A stretch of 64,000 nt of DNA from Oscillospiraceae bacterium (lineage in GTDB: Bacteria; Bacillota; Clostridia; UMGS1810), in assembly GCA_015068825.1 (NCBI GenBank), contig SVJU01000005.1, forward strand, positions 1 through 64,000. The letters run 5' to 3'. Shown here one piece after another: positions 8,557 through 16,096 of the stretch. How positions within the stretch are numbered: position 1 is the stretch's first letter; the number at the start of each line of letters is the position of its first letter. The position numbers and the translations under genes are program-made. The notes below the pieces were generated by a model, which was not told the DNA's origin, did not search any database, and saw only the letters and a program-made list of their open reading frames with translations.

Positions 8557-9081
8557 TTAGAATTTAACCGCTCTTTTAACAGTAGGAACAATAATCCATG
8601 CAATAATACCACCTAAAAATGCGGTGAAAAGCTGGGTTATTCCAAAAGTGGCACCATAAGCTTTCATAGCCGCCTCCCCTACATTCAAAAACGGTAGAAG
8701 AAATTTTACAACGCCAAAATATAATGCCGCAAATTTTAAAATTGCTCCATAAGCAATTGCCATAGGATACGAAACCGAATTTCGTTTTATCCATCTGAAA
8801 ATTATATAATATGTTAATACCAGAACACTGTTTCCAACTGCAATAGCCGCAACAAGTTCAATAAGTTTTGGCCCTATCCCAAGCATTGATGCCAAGAAAG
8901 GCGACACAATTGCAACAACAAGTCCAGCCTCAACATTTACAACAAGACAAGCTGAAATAAGAATAAAATTAACAAGTGCTCCTGTTACAAGCTGACCTAA
9001 AGGTTTTGAAAAAAACTGCGCAACAATAAGCATTGATAAAAGTGCCGCAGTATATGTTATAAATTTAACTCCCTTATTCAT
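8557..9081 (-). CDS. Putative ECF-type membrane S-component, substrate unknown
   Basis: This membrane protein of 174 residues has about five hydrophobic segments. Its N-terminus (MNKGVKFITYTAALLS) resembles that of the QueT-like protein at 15576. Compact proteins of this type are commonly substrate-binding S-components of energy-coupling factor vitamin importers, which share an EcfAAT motor encoded elsewhere; no motor gene lies here. The track start is eight codons upstream; I use the ATG at 9081 because AAGGAG sits 7 bases before it. It probably has its own promoter, as 75 bases separate it from the MATE stop. The substrate cannot be inferred, and a non-ECF small membrane protein is possible. 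Confidence 0.65.
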   Translation of the reverse strand: MNKGVKFITYTAALLSMLIVAQFFSKPLGQLVTGALVNFILISACLVVNVEAGLVVAIVSPFLASMLGIGPKLIELVAAIAVGNSVLVLTYYIIFRWIKRNSVSYPMAIAYGAILKFAALYFGVVKFLLPFLNVGEAAMKAYGATFGITQLFTAFLGGIIAWIIVPTVKRAVKF

Positions 9082-9156
9082 AAAAAAGCTCCTTTTTGAT
9101 ATCATTTAACTATATAATTTTACTTTTATTTATTCAATTTGTCAATATTTTATAGA

Positions 9157-10485
9157 TTAATACCTGTATTTTTTCTTTTTTGCCATAATAAATATAACCG
9201 TTATAATAAACGCCATTACTTCTGCAACAACAATAGATACCCATATTCCCCCAAGTTTTAATATGATCGGTAAAATTATAACTGCTGCAGCCTGAAAAAC
9301 CAAAGTTCTTAAAAAAGATATAACAGCCGATGTAAGTCCATCGTTAAGTGCGGTAAAAAATCCCGAACCAAAAATTGCAAGTCCTGCAAACAAAAAAGAA
9401 AAAGAAAAAATATAAAAAGCATTAACAGTCATACTCATTAAATCTTTATCGTATCCAACAAAAATATAGGATAAAGGATATGCAAAAATTTGCGAAAGTA
9501 TGAACATTAAAAGCGAAAATACACTTATAATCACAAGACTCTTTTTTAAAAGACTTTTTAACTCATCATGATTTTGTGCGCCGTAATGATAGCTTATAAC
9601 AGGTGCTGTTCCAACAGAATAGCCTATGAATGCGGCAAGAAAAATCATATTTACATACATTAATACACCATAAGATGCAATGCCATTTTCACCCGCATAT
9701 TTTAAAAGCTGAATATTGTAAAGCATGCCTACAATTGACATCGAAATATTACTCATAAGTTCTGACGAACCATTTGTACAAGCTTTTATCATCGCTTTTG
9801 AATCGTAGCTTGTTTTGGTAAGATGCAAAAGACTTGTGTTAGGTCTTAAAAAATATATAACCGGAACTACACCGCCCACAAACTGACTTACCGCCGTTGC
9901 AAGTGCTGCACCCAAAAGTCCCCATTTAAAAACCGCAACAAAAAGAGCATCCAGAACCATATTTGAAACTCCCGACGCTACTGTAACATAAAGTCCAAGC
10001 TGAGGTTTTTGTGCTGCAACAAAAAAACTTTGAAACTCAAACTGAAGCATATAAAACGGAAGTGCGGCAAGTATTACTCTTGAATACAAAACACTGTCTT
10101 TAAGCATATTTTCTCTTGCACCAAGAAGATGGGCAATTTGTGGTATAAATATGATGCTTACAACAGAAATTACAACGCCAAGTATAAAGCTTGAATAAAC
10201 AAACATAGAAAAAAGCCTGTTTGCCTTATCTTTTTTTCCCTCCCCCATAGTTTTTGCAATAAGCGCGCTTCCACCCGTGCCAAACATAAATCCAAAGGAA
10301 CCTAATATCATAAGAACGGGCATTATAAAATTAACTGCGGCAAATGGTGTTTTACCAACTATGTTTGATACAAAAAAGCCATCAACAACGCCGTAAATTG
10401 ATGTGAATATAATCATAACTATTGACGGAAATGTAAATTTTAACAGTTTTGCATAATTAAAATGTTCTGATAATTGTATTTTCAT
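9157..10485 (-). CDS. MATE-family efflux transporter (MepA-like)
   Basis: The 442-residue polytopic protein has two six-helix halves (roughly residues 10-220 and 235-435). It opens with a typical MATE start, LLKFTFPSIVMIIFTSIYGVVDGFFVSN, and has AVNFIMPVLMILGSFGFMFGTGGSALIA in helix 2. Such transporters export cationic drugs or metabolites against Na+ or H+ gradients. The gene sits directly behind a promoter, a structured leader and an intrinsic terminator (10505-10630). That leader resembles the mepA-type guanidine-IV riboswitch, so guanidinium or a related cation is a plausible substrate or inducer. The start has GGGAG 9 bases upstream, beyond the terminator U-tract. Confidence 0.9.
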   Translation of the reverse strand: MKIQLSEHFNYAKLLKFTFPSIVMIIFTSIYGVVDGFFVSNIVGKTPFAAVNFIMPVLMILGSFGFMFGTGGSALIAKTMGEGKKDKANRLFSMFVYSSFILGVVISVVSIIFIPQIAHLLGARENMLKDSVLYSRVILAALPFYMLQFEFQSFFVAAQKPQLGLYVTVASGVSNMVLDALFVAVFKWGLLGAALATAVSQFVGGVVPVIYFLRPNTSLLHLTKTSYDSKAMIKACTNGSSELMSNISMSIVGMLYNIQLLKYAGENGIASYGVLMYVNMIFLAAFIGYSVGTAPVISYHYGAQNHDELKSLLKKSLVIISVFSLLMFILSQIFAYPLSYIFVGYDKDLMSMTVNAFYIFSFSFLFAGLAIFGSGFFTALNDGLTSAVISFLRTLVFQAAAVIILPIILKLGGIWVSIVVAEVMAFIITVIFIMAKKKKYRY

Positions 10486-10504
10486 AATTTTTTACTCCCA
10501 ATCA

Positions 10505-10556
10505 TAAAAAAAGCCGGATAAGAAAACGGATATTTCAATCCGTAGCCTTATCCAGC
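10505..10556 (-). terminator. Leader terminator in front of the MATE gene
   Basis: On the minus strand GCTGGATAAG pairs with CTTATCCGGC (one G-U). The stem encloses a smaller CGGAT/ATCCG hairpin and is followed by seven Ts, about 20 bases before the MATE start. Its position in the 5' leader, after the conserved RNA, marks it as the expression platform of a riboswitch or attenuator, not the end of an operon. Confidence 0.85.
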
Positions 10557-10596
10557 TTGGCATTTCTTTTGAATGCTTTGCCCTCCGAGCCAGCAC
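10513..10596 (-). ncRNA. Candidate guanidine-IV (mepA motif) riboswitch
   Basis: The leader reads GGAGGGCAAAGC, then a stem-loop (GCATT, CAAAAGA, AATGC), then CCAAGC, GGCTACGG and a terminator whose 5' arm begins inside the element. The predicted transcript starts at the very front of it. Compact motifs with GGCAAAGC and CTACGG blocks upstream of MATE (mepA) genes in Clostridia are described as guanidine-IV, a transcriptional ON switch. My match is from memory of that motif and of its genetic context, not from a covariance search. A degenerate c-di-GMP-I aptamer was considered but lacks the GNRA loop and the GACGCAAAGCC block. Confidence 0.6.
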
Positions 10597-10601
10597 AAAT
10601 T

Positions 10602-10630
10602 AATATACCATATTTTTAAAACAAAGTCAA
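10602..10630 (-). promoter_or_regulatory. Sigma-A promoter of the MATE leader
   Basis: On the minus strand TTGACT is separated by exactly 17 bases from TATATT. The start point would fall about 6-7 bases downstream, at the first bases of the candidate riboswitch. Confidence 0.75.
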
Positions 10631-10646
10631 GAAACAGAGTTTTGTT

Positions 10647-11249
10647 TTAATCCCTTTTATTCCTTTTAGGTCTTTTCTTTGGAGGGGTTTTCTTTTTACG
10701 CACACTAAATCCAAAATCACCAAGATGTTTTCCAAGTTCAAAATAATCTCCGTGAGCATAGGCAATAAGCCCTGCTTTTTCAAGACAAAACCGTCCGTTT
10801 TTATCTAGTAAATCCTCGTCTACATTAACAGCTACAATATCTGCTAAAAACATATGATGTGTGCCAAGTTCTATTTTATCAAAAACCTTACACTCAAGGC
10901 TTAACGGACTTTGCTTGATTTGCGGACACAAAACAGATTCGCACCTTTGCGCATCAAGTGAGCATAATTTAAATTTATCAACATCTCTGCCACTTTTTAC
11001 GCCACAAAAATCTACTGCCCTTACCATATCTTTTGTAGCAAGATTTATAACAAATTCGCCCATTTTTTCAATTATATCGTAAGAATAGCGTTCGGGACGG
11101 ACAGAAATATATGTTTTTGGCGGAGTGGTATTGATAATACCTGTCCATGCAATTGTAAGAATATTTGATTTTTCCATTGTTCCACACGTTACAAGTGCAG
11201 GTGGCACAGGCGCTAAAAGCGCTCCACCCTTCCAACTTACTTTACCCAT
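10647..11249 (-). CDS. Flavin reductase-like (FMN-binding) family protein
   Basis: The 200-residue product matches the flavin reductase-like split-barrel family: PVPPALVTCGT near the start, ILTIAWTGIINTTPP, YISVRPERYSYDII, EFVINLATKDMV, and an FCGVKSGRDVDKF segment. These proteins bind FMN and reduce flavins or unknown acceptors in the cytosol. The tail is strongly basic (RKKKTPPKKRPKRNKRD), an unusual addition that may bind nucleic acid or simply be disordered. The ORF-track start lies upstream of the ribosome site; the ATG at 11249 follows AAGGAG by 7 bases. It is a lone gene between the MATE promoter and a repeat-rich gap. Confidence 0.85.
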   Translation of the reverse strand: MGKVSWKGGALLAPVPPALVTCGTMEKSNILTIAWTGIINTTPPKTYISVRPERYSYDIIEKMGEFVINLATKDMVRAVDFCGVKSGRDVDKFKLCSLDAQRCESVLCPQIKQSPLSLECKVFDKIELGTHHMFLADIVAVNVDEDLLDKNGRFCLEKAGLIAYAHGDYFELGKHLGDFGFSVRKKKTPPKKRPKRNKRD

Positions 11250-11340
11250 AAAAATACTCCTTAAATCCAATTCAACTTTAATATATATAATGCAAGTTCA
11301 TTGCATAAAAAACTGTATAATTCAGATGCCGCACCTCAAA

Positions 11341-11456
11341 AGCTCCCTTGTGTAAAGGGAGCTGTCAGCATAGCTGACTGAGGGATTGTTTTCTATTCAT
11401 TTACAACCCCTCCGAGTTACTTCGCACCCCACCTCCCCTTGCACAGGGAGGCTTTC
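11341..11456. repeat. Palindromic intergenic repeat element, first type
   Basis: The element begins AGCTCCCTTGTGTAAAGGGAGCT (a hairpin), continues with GTCAGCATAGCTGAC (a second hairpin) and ends in ACCTCCCCTTGCACAGGGAGGC. The two ends are imperfect inverted copies of each other (AAAGCTCCCTTGTG and AAAGCCTCCCTGTG). This is the layout of a non-coding MITE- or REP-like element. It carries no ORF. The 11250-11740 gap consists of this, the next repeat and short AT-rich linkers. Confidence 0.75.
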
Positions 11457-11512
11457 TTTCGACAACATTCAACATTTCTTATATGAAGACTTTATAATCT
11501 GGATGCCTTTCC

Positions 11513-11644
11513 AAAGGCTTCTCCTTGAGGAGAGGCTCCGCCGTAGGCGGTGGTGAGGTGTAGATTGCGAAAGCAATCGTTATTTTTCCACCTCATCCGA
11601 GTTTGCTCCGCAACCCACCTTCCCCTCAAGGGGAAGGCTTTTTT
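11513..11644. repeat. Palindromic intergenic repeat element, second type (copy 1)
   Basis: About 130 bases run from AAAGGCTTCTCCTTGAGGAG to CCCCTCAAGGGGAAGGCTTTTTT, whose ends are imperfect inverted repeats. The internal GCTCCGCCGTAGGCGG and GATTGCGAAAGCAATC pieces are also hairpins. A nearly identical copy in the same orientation lies at 58796-58925. Both carry a nearby ATAAT[CT]T[GA]GATG[CT] motif. It is a dispersed non-coding element, probably mobilised in trans. Confidence 0.85.
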
Positions 11645-11740
11645 GAATTCGACTTTTTTCGACATCCTTTAAATGCGACACATAAGGTTTAGATGCAACT
11701 AGTTTTAAATTGAAATTCGTGTTTAGTTAGAACTAAAAAA

Positions 11741-12316
11741 TCAACCTTCTGCATAAACCTGGTTTGGTTCGTCTCTTAAATTCCACATATCTTCGCTATC
11801 TTCCATAAGTTTATATGTATCATGCTGATTGGCAGTGACAACATTTACATACATTCCGTCTGCTTCTTGAAAATAGATTAACAGTCCTGACTTTTTAAAT
11901 TCATCAAAGTCAGATCCAATAACAATGCTTTTATCAAACAAATAATTTTCTCCATAATAAACATAGCAAGAAAGCATTATTTCAAAATCGTCAACATTTA
12001 CTTTTGGTATTTTGTATTTGAATACATCAAATTCTGACACTTGTTCGGCAGAACAAAGCAAAATTTTCTCATTGGTTTGCTTATTATACAATGCTAGTTT
12101 TAAATCATAGGTCATACAAGCACCACGCATCATCTTGCCCCAGAATTCACCTCTCCAGCCACCGTCACGGTCAGCAGCTTCGCGGAATTGCTGAACAAAT
12201 CTGCTCCATATTTCGGGACGCATAAGCTGAAAATCCTCAATAAAGCGATATGTGTCATCAACAAAGCCTTTGTAGGAATAATTGTTTTGTGTTTCGTAAG
12301 TAAATGTTTCTTTCAT
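11741..12316 (-). CDS. Conserved-looking protein of unknown function, paired with rhamnosidase
   Basis: I do not recognise this 191-residue protein. It is soluble, acidic and rich in aromatic residues (DRDGGWRGEFWGKMMRGACM near residue 50, and several Tyr/Phe-rich beta-like strands), with no signal peptide or membrane segment. It starts 16 bases after the rhamnosidase stop behind AAGGGAG, so the two are probably co-transcribed. A role in handling rhamnosylated substrates is only a context guess. It could also be a regulator or a cargo gene of a transferred patch. Confidence 0.7.
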   Translation of the reverse strand: MKETFTYETQNNYSYKGFVDDTYRFIEDFQLMRPEIWSRFVQQFREAADRDGGWRGEFWGKMMRGACMTYDLKLALYNKQTNEKILLCSAEQVSEFDVFKYKIPKVNVDDFEIMLSCYVYYGENYLFDKSIVIGSDFDEFKKSGLLIYFQEADGMYVNVVTANQHDTYKLMEDSEDMWNLRDEPNQVYAEG

Positions 12317-12332
12317 AATGTTTTATCTCCCT

Positions 12333-14585
12333 TTATTTTACCGGAACAACTCCGAAAATGTAGCTGTTTCCATCAATTTTACTGTCTGTAATTTCCATAT
12401 TGGAAAACTCAAATTCAATTTCAATTTCAGCCGGACAGGTAACCTTATATATAAAGTTCTCCCCTTCTTTTGCCCATTCAACAGAGATTCTTCCGTGATC
12501 GGTATCGTAATGACCGGAGGCTTTATTAATTTTTCCCGTCAAATCAAAAACCGGTGCAAATTTTACCTTTTTAAAGCCGGGAGCTTCAATATCAGGCTTT
12601 ATACCAAGACAGTATTCATACATCCACTCTGTACACGAGCCAAGTGAATAATGGTTAAAAGAATTCATTCCTTCCTTAATACCGTTTTCTTCTGTATAGC
12701 TGTCCCAATGCTCCCATATGGTTGTAGCACCGTTAACTATTGAATAACCCCAGCCGGGATATTCTTTATTTGTGATAAGATGATATGCGATATCCCCTCT
12801 TCCGATGTCGCAAAGTGTGGGAAGAAGGAAGCGGATTCCTAAAAATCCCGTTGTAAGCTTGCCGTCATCATCCTTTTCAAACTTTCGCACAAGGTTTTCC
12901 CGTGCTTCTTCTATGTCAATCAACCCAAAACTGTAAGCAATCACATAAGCGCTTTGTGTATCGGAAACAATTTTTCCATCATCGGTAATGAATTTTTTCC
13001 GGAAAGCTGTTTTGATATTTTCATAAAGTGTTCTGTAATAGCCTTCTTCAAAATCTCCGATAAATCTACACAATTCCGCCGCAAGAAAAGCGGCTCTTGC
13101 ATAATACATTGTAGAAACAACCCTGAAGCTTGTAGGGTTACCGAGACAAAGCCAGTCTCCGTATCTGCCGGCGGCAGGTCTTGTATATTCCGGACTTTCT
13201 GTTTCATAATAATCAAGAAGCTTTTTAAGTGCCGGAAGGTTATCACGTATAACCCTTTTTTCACCATACATTTTATAATGCTGATAGGGAATTTCACCAA
13301 TAGCTTCACTCCAGCCTGCCGATGCATCATATCCGGTATAGGCATATGAGCCAACGGGCGGAACTGGTGCTACCGCAGTTATAACACCATTACCAAGCTG
13401 AGCATCCCTTACATCTGCAAGATATTTTTCAAAAAACTTCTTGCAGTTCATATTATACATTGCGCTGAGGCAGAAAACCTGAGCATCACCCGTCCAGCCA
13501 AGCCGTTCATCACGCTGAGGGCAATCGGTGGGCACATTAAGAAAATTATCGCGCTGTCCCCATAAAGCATTCTGCCAGGCTTTTGTCGCAATCTGGTCAT
13601 CACATTCAAACTCACCCGTCTGTAGAAGGTCTGTGTACATTGCCTCTGCAGTAACATCCACTATTTCCGCATTGCCATTTACTGTAATCTCGGCATATTG
13701 GAAACCGTGAAATGTGAAAAGAGGTCTAAAGGTTTCTTCACCTTTTCCCGAAAGAATGTATGTATCGGTAGCTTCTGCTTTACGCAGATTTTCGGTGTAA
13801 AGTTCACCCTCCGATAAAAGCTCTCCGTGTTTTATAACAATTTCCGTACCTTCCTCACCTTTGAAAACGCACCTGAGAACACCTGAAATATTCTGAGTCA
13901 CATCGTAAAGAAATGCACCGTTTCTCTCTCTTAAAAGTTCAGGCTTAAAGGTATGCTTTACAACAACAGGCGGAATATAGGTTTCCTCAAGGTAAAGATT
14001 TCGCGAGAACTTGAAAATGCTTTCTTCGGGATTGTCCCACTCAGAATCATCATAATCATACAAAGAAAAGTCACCAAGAGAAAGCCTTGCGTCAACATAT
14101 TCACCCATATAAATATCACTTCTACGGATTTCACCCGAGCTTGCACGCCAAGAGGTATCGGTAGGAATTTCTTCTACCCTGCCGTCAGCATATTCAATGC
14201 GCACAAGGGCGGTAAACTCAATACGGTCACAATAGCCGTTTCTCCTGAAAGCATAGGTTGAGCCAAGATGTCCCACCGCCCAGCCGTCACCCAGAACAGC
14301 CGCCACAGCATTGTTTTGAAGAAGCATATCGGTTATGTCGTACCGAACAAATGGAAGCTTCTTTTTATAATCTACCCAACCGGGTGAAAGGTAATCGTCA
14401 GCTACGGCTTTTCCGTTGAGATATATTTTAAAAACACCCAACGCCGATGCCAAAAGAGTGGCTTTTTTTACCTCACCATTAAGAGAAAAGGTCTTTCTAA
14501 AATAGGGTGCCGGGTTTCCGTACTTTTCCGTTGCCGACTTATAATCACCTGTCTTGTAGGTTATCCACATAGAATCAAATAGCAT
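12333..14585 (-). CDS. Alpha-L-rhamnosidase, GH78 family
   Basis: This 750-residue enzyme hydrolyses terminal alpha-L-rhamnose from plant glycosides or polysaccharides. N-terminal beta-sandwich modules (residues 1-330) include the GDGWAVGHLG segment. The (alpha/alpha)6 catalytic barrel follows with the family signature NVPTDCPQRDERLGWTGDAQ near 365, supplying the general acid Glu, and IWEHWDSYTEENG near 635, supplying the second Glu. A C-terminal beta domain completes the fold. There is no signal peptide, so it acts on imported oligosaccharides in the cytosol. Its codons use more C/G-ending triplets than its neighbours and it borders a decayed gene and repeats, consistent with acquisition. 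No sugar transporter is adjacent. The start has GGAGG. Confidence 0.93.
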   Translation of the reverse strand: MLFDSMWITYKTGDYKSATEKYGNPAPYFRKTFSLNGEVKKATLLASALGVFKIYLNGKAVADDYLSPGWVDYKKKLPFVRYDITDMLLQNNAVAAVLGDGWAVGHLGSTYAFRRNGYCDRIEFTALVRIEYADGRVEEIPTDTSWRASSGEIRRSDIYMGEYVDARLSLGDFSLYDYDDSEWDNPEESIFKFSRNLYLEETYIPPVVVKHTFKPELLRERNGAFLYDVTQNISGVLRCVFKGEEGTEIVIKHGELLSEGELYTENLRKAEATDTYILSGKGEETFRPLFTFHGFQYAEITVNGNAEIVDVTAEAMYTDLLQTGEFECDDQIATKAWQNALWGQRDNFLNVPTDCPQRDERLGWTGDAQVFCLSAMYNMNCKKFFEKYLADVRDAQLGNGVITAVAPVPPVGSYAYTGYDASAGWSEAIGEIPYQHYKMYGEKRVIRDNLPALKKLLDYYETESPEYTRPAAGRYGDWLCLGNPTSFRVVSTMYYARAAFLAAELCRFIGDFEEGYYRTLYENIKTAFRKKFITDDGKIVSDTQSAYVIAYSFGLIDIEEARENLVRKFEKDDDGKLTTGFLGIRFLLPTLCDIGRGDIAYHLITNKEYPGWGYSIVNGATTIWEHWDSYTEENGIKEGMNSFNHYSLGSCTEWMYEYCLGIKPDIEAPGFKKVKFAPVFDLTGKINKASGHYDTDHGRISVEWAKEGENFIYKVTCPAEIEIEFEFSNMEITDSKIDGNSYIFGVVPVK

Positions 14586-14628
14586 TTATTTTTCCTCCGT
14601 TACTTATGTTCTTATTGATTTATACAGC

Positions 14629-14926
14629 TTATCCGGGAAATGTTTCCGGAAATTTTATCAATGTAATACTTCTATCATAGAATCCGGTTTTACAGCTTCC
14701 GTAAATTTTCAACCTGCGAAGCTCCTCCAGGGTGTAACCGGAAACCTTTCCAGTACCATCCGGAACACGTCAACAGTATCATCATGAAACAATACCAAAA
14801 CACCGTCCCCGGTTCTTTGCACATCAGTTTCTATACCGTTGGCTTCCTGCAAAAGCCCGGATAAAAGTATGATAGTGTATTTTTAGGTGCATATTCACTT
14901 GCACCTCTGTGTGCGTAGTTAATCAT
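14629..14926 (-). pseudogene. Decayed glycerophosphodiester phosphodiesterase fragment
   Basis: On the minus strand an ATG at 14926 gives NYAHRGASEYAPKNTLS, the classic GDPD start with the catalytic HRGAS. The reading frame then shifts: a second frame continues as GIETDVQRTGDGVLVLFHDD, and a third as RVPDGTGKVSGYTLEELRRL. After that the sequence diverges and stops at 14629, while full-length GDPDs are near 240 residues. At least two frameshifts and a 3' truncation show a dead gene. Together with the small ORF at 14990 it fills the 14586-15575 interval. Confidence 0.85.
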
Positions 14927-14989
14927 GATCAATACCACCTTTCTTATATTTTATTCTAATCTCAAACCAAGTTAAGACTAAAAAATTAT

Positions 14990-15304
14990 TTACCAATAGC
15001 GAATATTCAAATAATACTCTTCTAAAAATAGCAATTCGCTTATTGTTATCGCCCATAAAGTAACATCATATATCAAAAATTTTTTATCTATAGATTTATT
15101 AACTGCTTTATGTATATATATTACAATATCTGATATAGCAATTAAACCTAAAATAATATATTGCAAATAAAACACTCGCATAAAAACCATTGAAAAAACA
15201 AATATAGTGATTAAACTAAACCATCTAAAAATTCTATATGGTATATTTCCACCACCAGTTGCTTTTATTAACCGAAAAACAAGCACCCCAAATGTAAAGC
15301 ACAT
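14990..15304 (-). CDS. Possible small membrane protein, weakly supported
   Basis: The 104-residue ORF would encode about three hydrophobic segments (FRWFSLITIFVFSMVFM, LQYIILGLIAISDIVIYI, YDVTLWAITISELLFL). I recognise no family. The ATG lacks a clear Shine-Dalgarno site and an in-frame stop lies 33 bases before it. The ORF sits between the GDPD remnant and a repeat-like AT-rich stretch. It may be a remnant of a larger membrane gene or a real accessory gene. Confidence 0.35.
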   Translation of the reverse strand: MCFTFGVLVFRLIKATGGGNIPYRIFRWFSLITIFVFSMVFMRVFYLQYIILGLIAISDIVIYIHKAVNKSIDKKFLIYDVTLWAITISELLFLEEYYLNIRYW

Positions 15305-15513
15305 AAAACGGTATGTAAAATTCGAACTATCTTCTCAAATCTTTTCATTTGTCACTTTTCTTTCGACATCCGACACTTCCTGTATTATAATCATCAACTA
15401 ATTTTATCCCAATTCAGTTTTAGAAAAGCCGATTTAACTTTAAAGTATAAAGTGCAAACTCATTATACAATATTTTTTATTATAATTCAACATATATAAA
15501 ATTAAAAAAAATA

Positions 15514-15542
15514 TTGTAAATTTTTTCGTAAAATGTTAAAAT
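15514..15542 (+). promoter_or_regulatory. Probable promoter of queT
   Basis: TTGTAA, 17 bases, TAAAAT, about 34 bases before the queT start. No preQ1 aptamer is visible in the short leader. The preceding 15305-15513 stretch is AT-rich and holds nothing I can name. Confidence 0.45.
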
Positions 15543-15575
15543 ATAAATATACATTTTATTTTACGGAGATATAAT

Positions 15576-16061
15576 ATGAACAAAAGAGTTAAATTTATTA
15601 CACAAAGTGCCGCAATTGCTGCTATATATATTGTGCTTACGGTATTTATATCAGCTTTCGGTCTTGCAAACGGTGCTATTCAAATAAGACTTAGTGAGGC
15701 ACTTACCATTTTACCATACTTTTCTTTAAGTGCTCTGCCAGGACTTTTTATTGGTTGTTTAATTTCCAATCTTATAACAGGCTGTGCAATCTGGGATGTT
15801 GTTTTTGGAAGTATTGCAACTTTAATTGGAGCAGTTTTTACTTATCTTTTAAAAAACAAAAGCAAATATCTTGCACCAATAGCACCAATACTTTCTAACT
15901 CAATAATTATACCGTTTGTTTTAATTTATGTTTACGGCATAAAAGACGCATGGTGGTTTTTGTTTTTAACAGTTGGAATTGGTGAAGTTATATCGTGCGG
16001 AGTACTTGGAATAATGCTTCTTAACATTATAGAAAAGAATAAAAATTTGATTTTTAAATAA
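15576..16061 (+). CDS. queT: QueT-family ECF transporter S-component
   Basis: This 161-residue membrane protein has about five helices and the QueT-family signature QIRLSEALTILPYFS near residue 36, followed by GLFIGCLISNL and a C-terminal WFLFLTVGIGEVISCGVLG. QueT proteins bind queuosine precursors (preQ0/preQ1) for ECF-type import at the cytoplasmic membrane, powered by an EcfAAT module not encoded here. The start follows ACGGAG. The gene stands alone on the plus strand and shares a bidirectional terminator with gpmI. The family is clear; the substrate is inferred from the family. Confidence 0.88.
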   Translation: MNKRVKFITQSAAIAAIYIVLTVFISAFGLANGAIQIRLSEALTILPYFSLSALPGLFIGCLISNLITGCAIWDVVFGSIATLIGAVFTYLLKNKSKYLAPIAPILSNSIIIPFVLIYVYGIKDAWWFLFLTVGIGEVISCGVLGIMLLNIIEKNKNLIFK

Positions 16062-16064
16062 ACA

Positions 16065-16090
16065 AAAAGGGCATCTTACGATGCCCTTTT
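16065..16090. terminator. Bidirectional terminator between queT and gpmI
   Basis: A perfect 11-bp stem (AAAAGGGCATC with GATGCCCTTTT) surrounds a TTAC loop, with A-tract before and T-tract after. It serves the converging queT and gpmI transcripts. Confidence 0.9.
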
Positions 16091-16096
16091 AATTTT

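Noticed and set aside
10513-10596. c-di-GMP-I riboswitch upstream of the MATE gene
   Set aside because: GGCAAA is shared, but the GNRA loop and the GACGCAAAGCC block are missing and the gene context fits guanidine-IV better.
12954-13349. 131- and 137-residue ORFs opposite or inside the rhamnosidase
   Set aside because: They are open frames caused by the less AT-rich codons of the rhamnosidase, without ribosome sites or family features.
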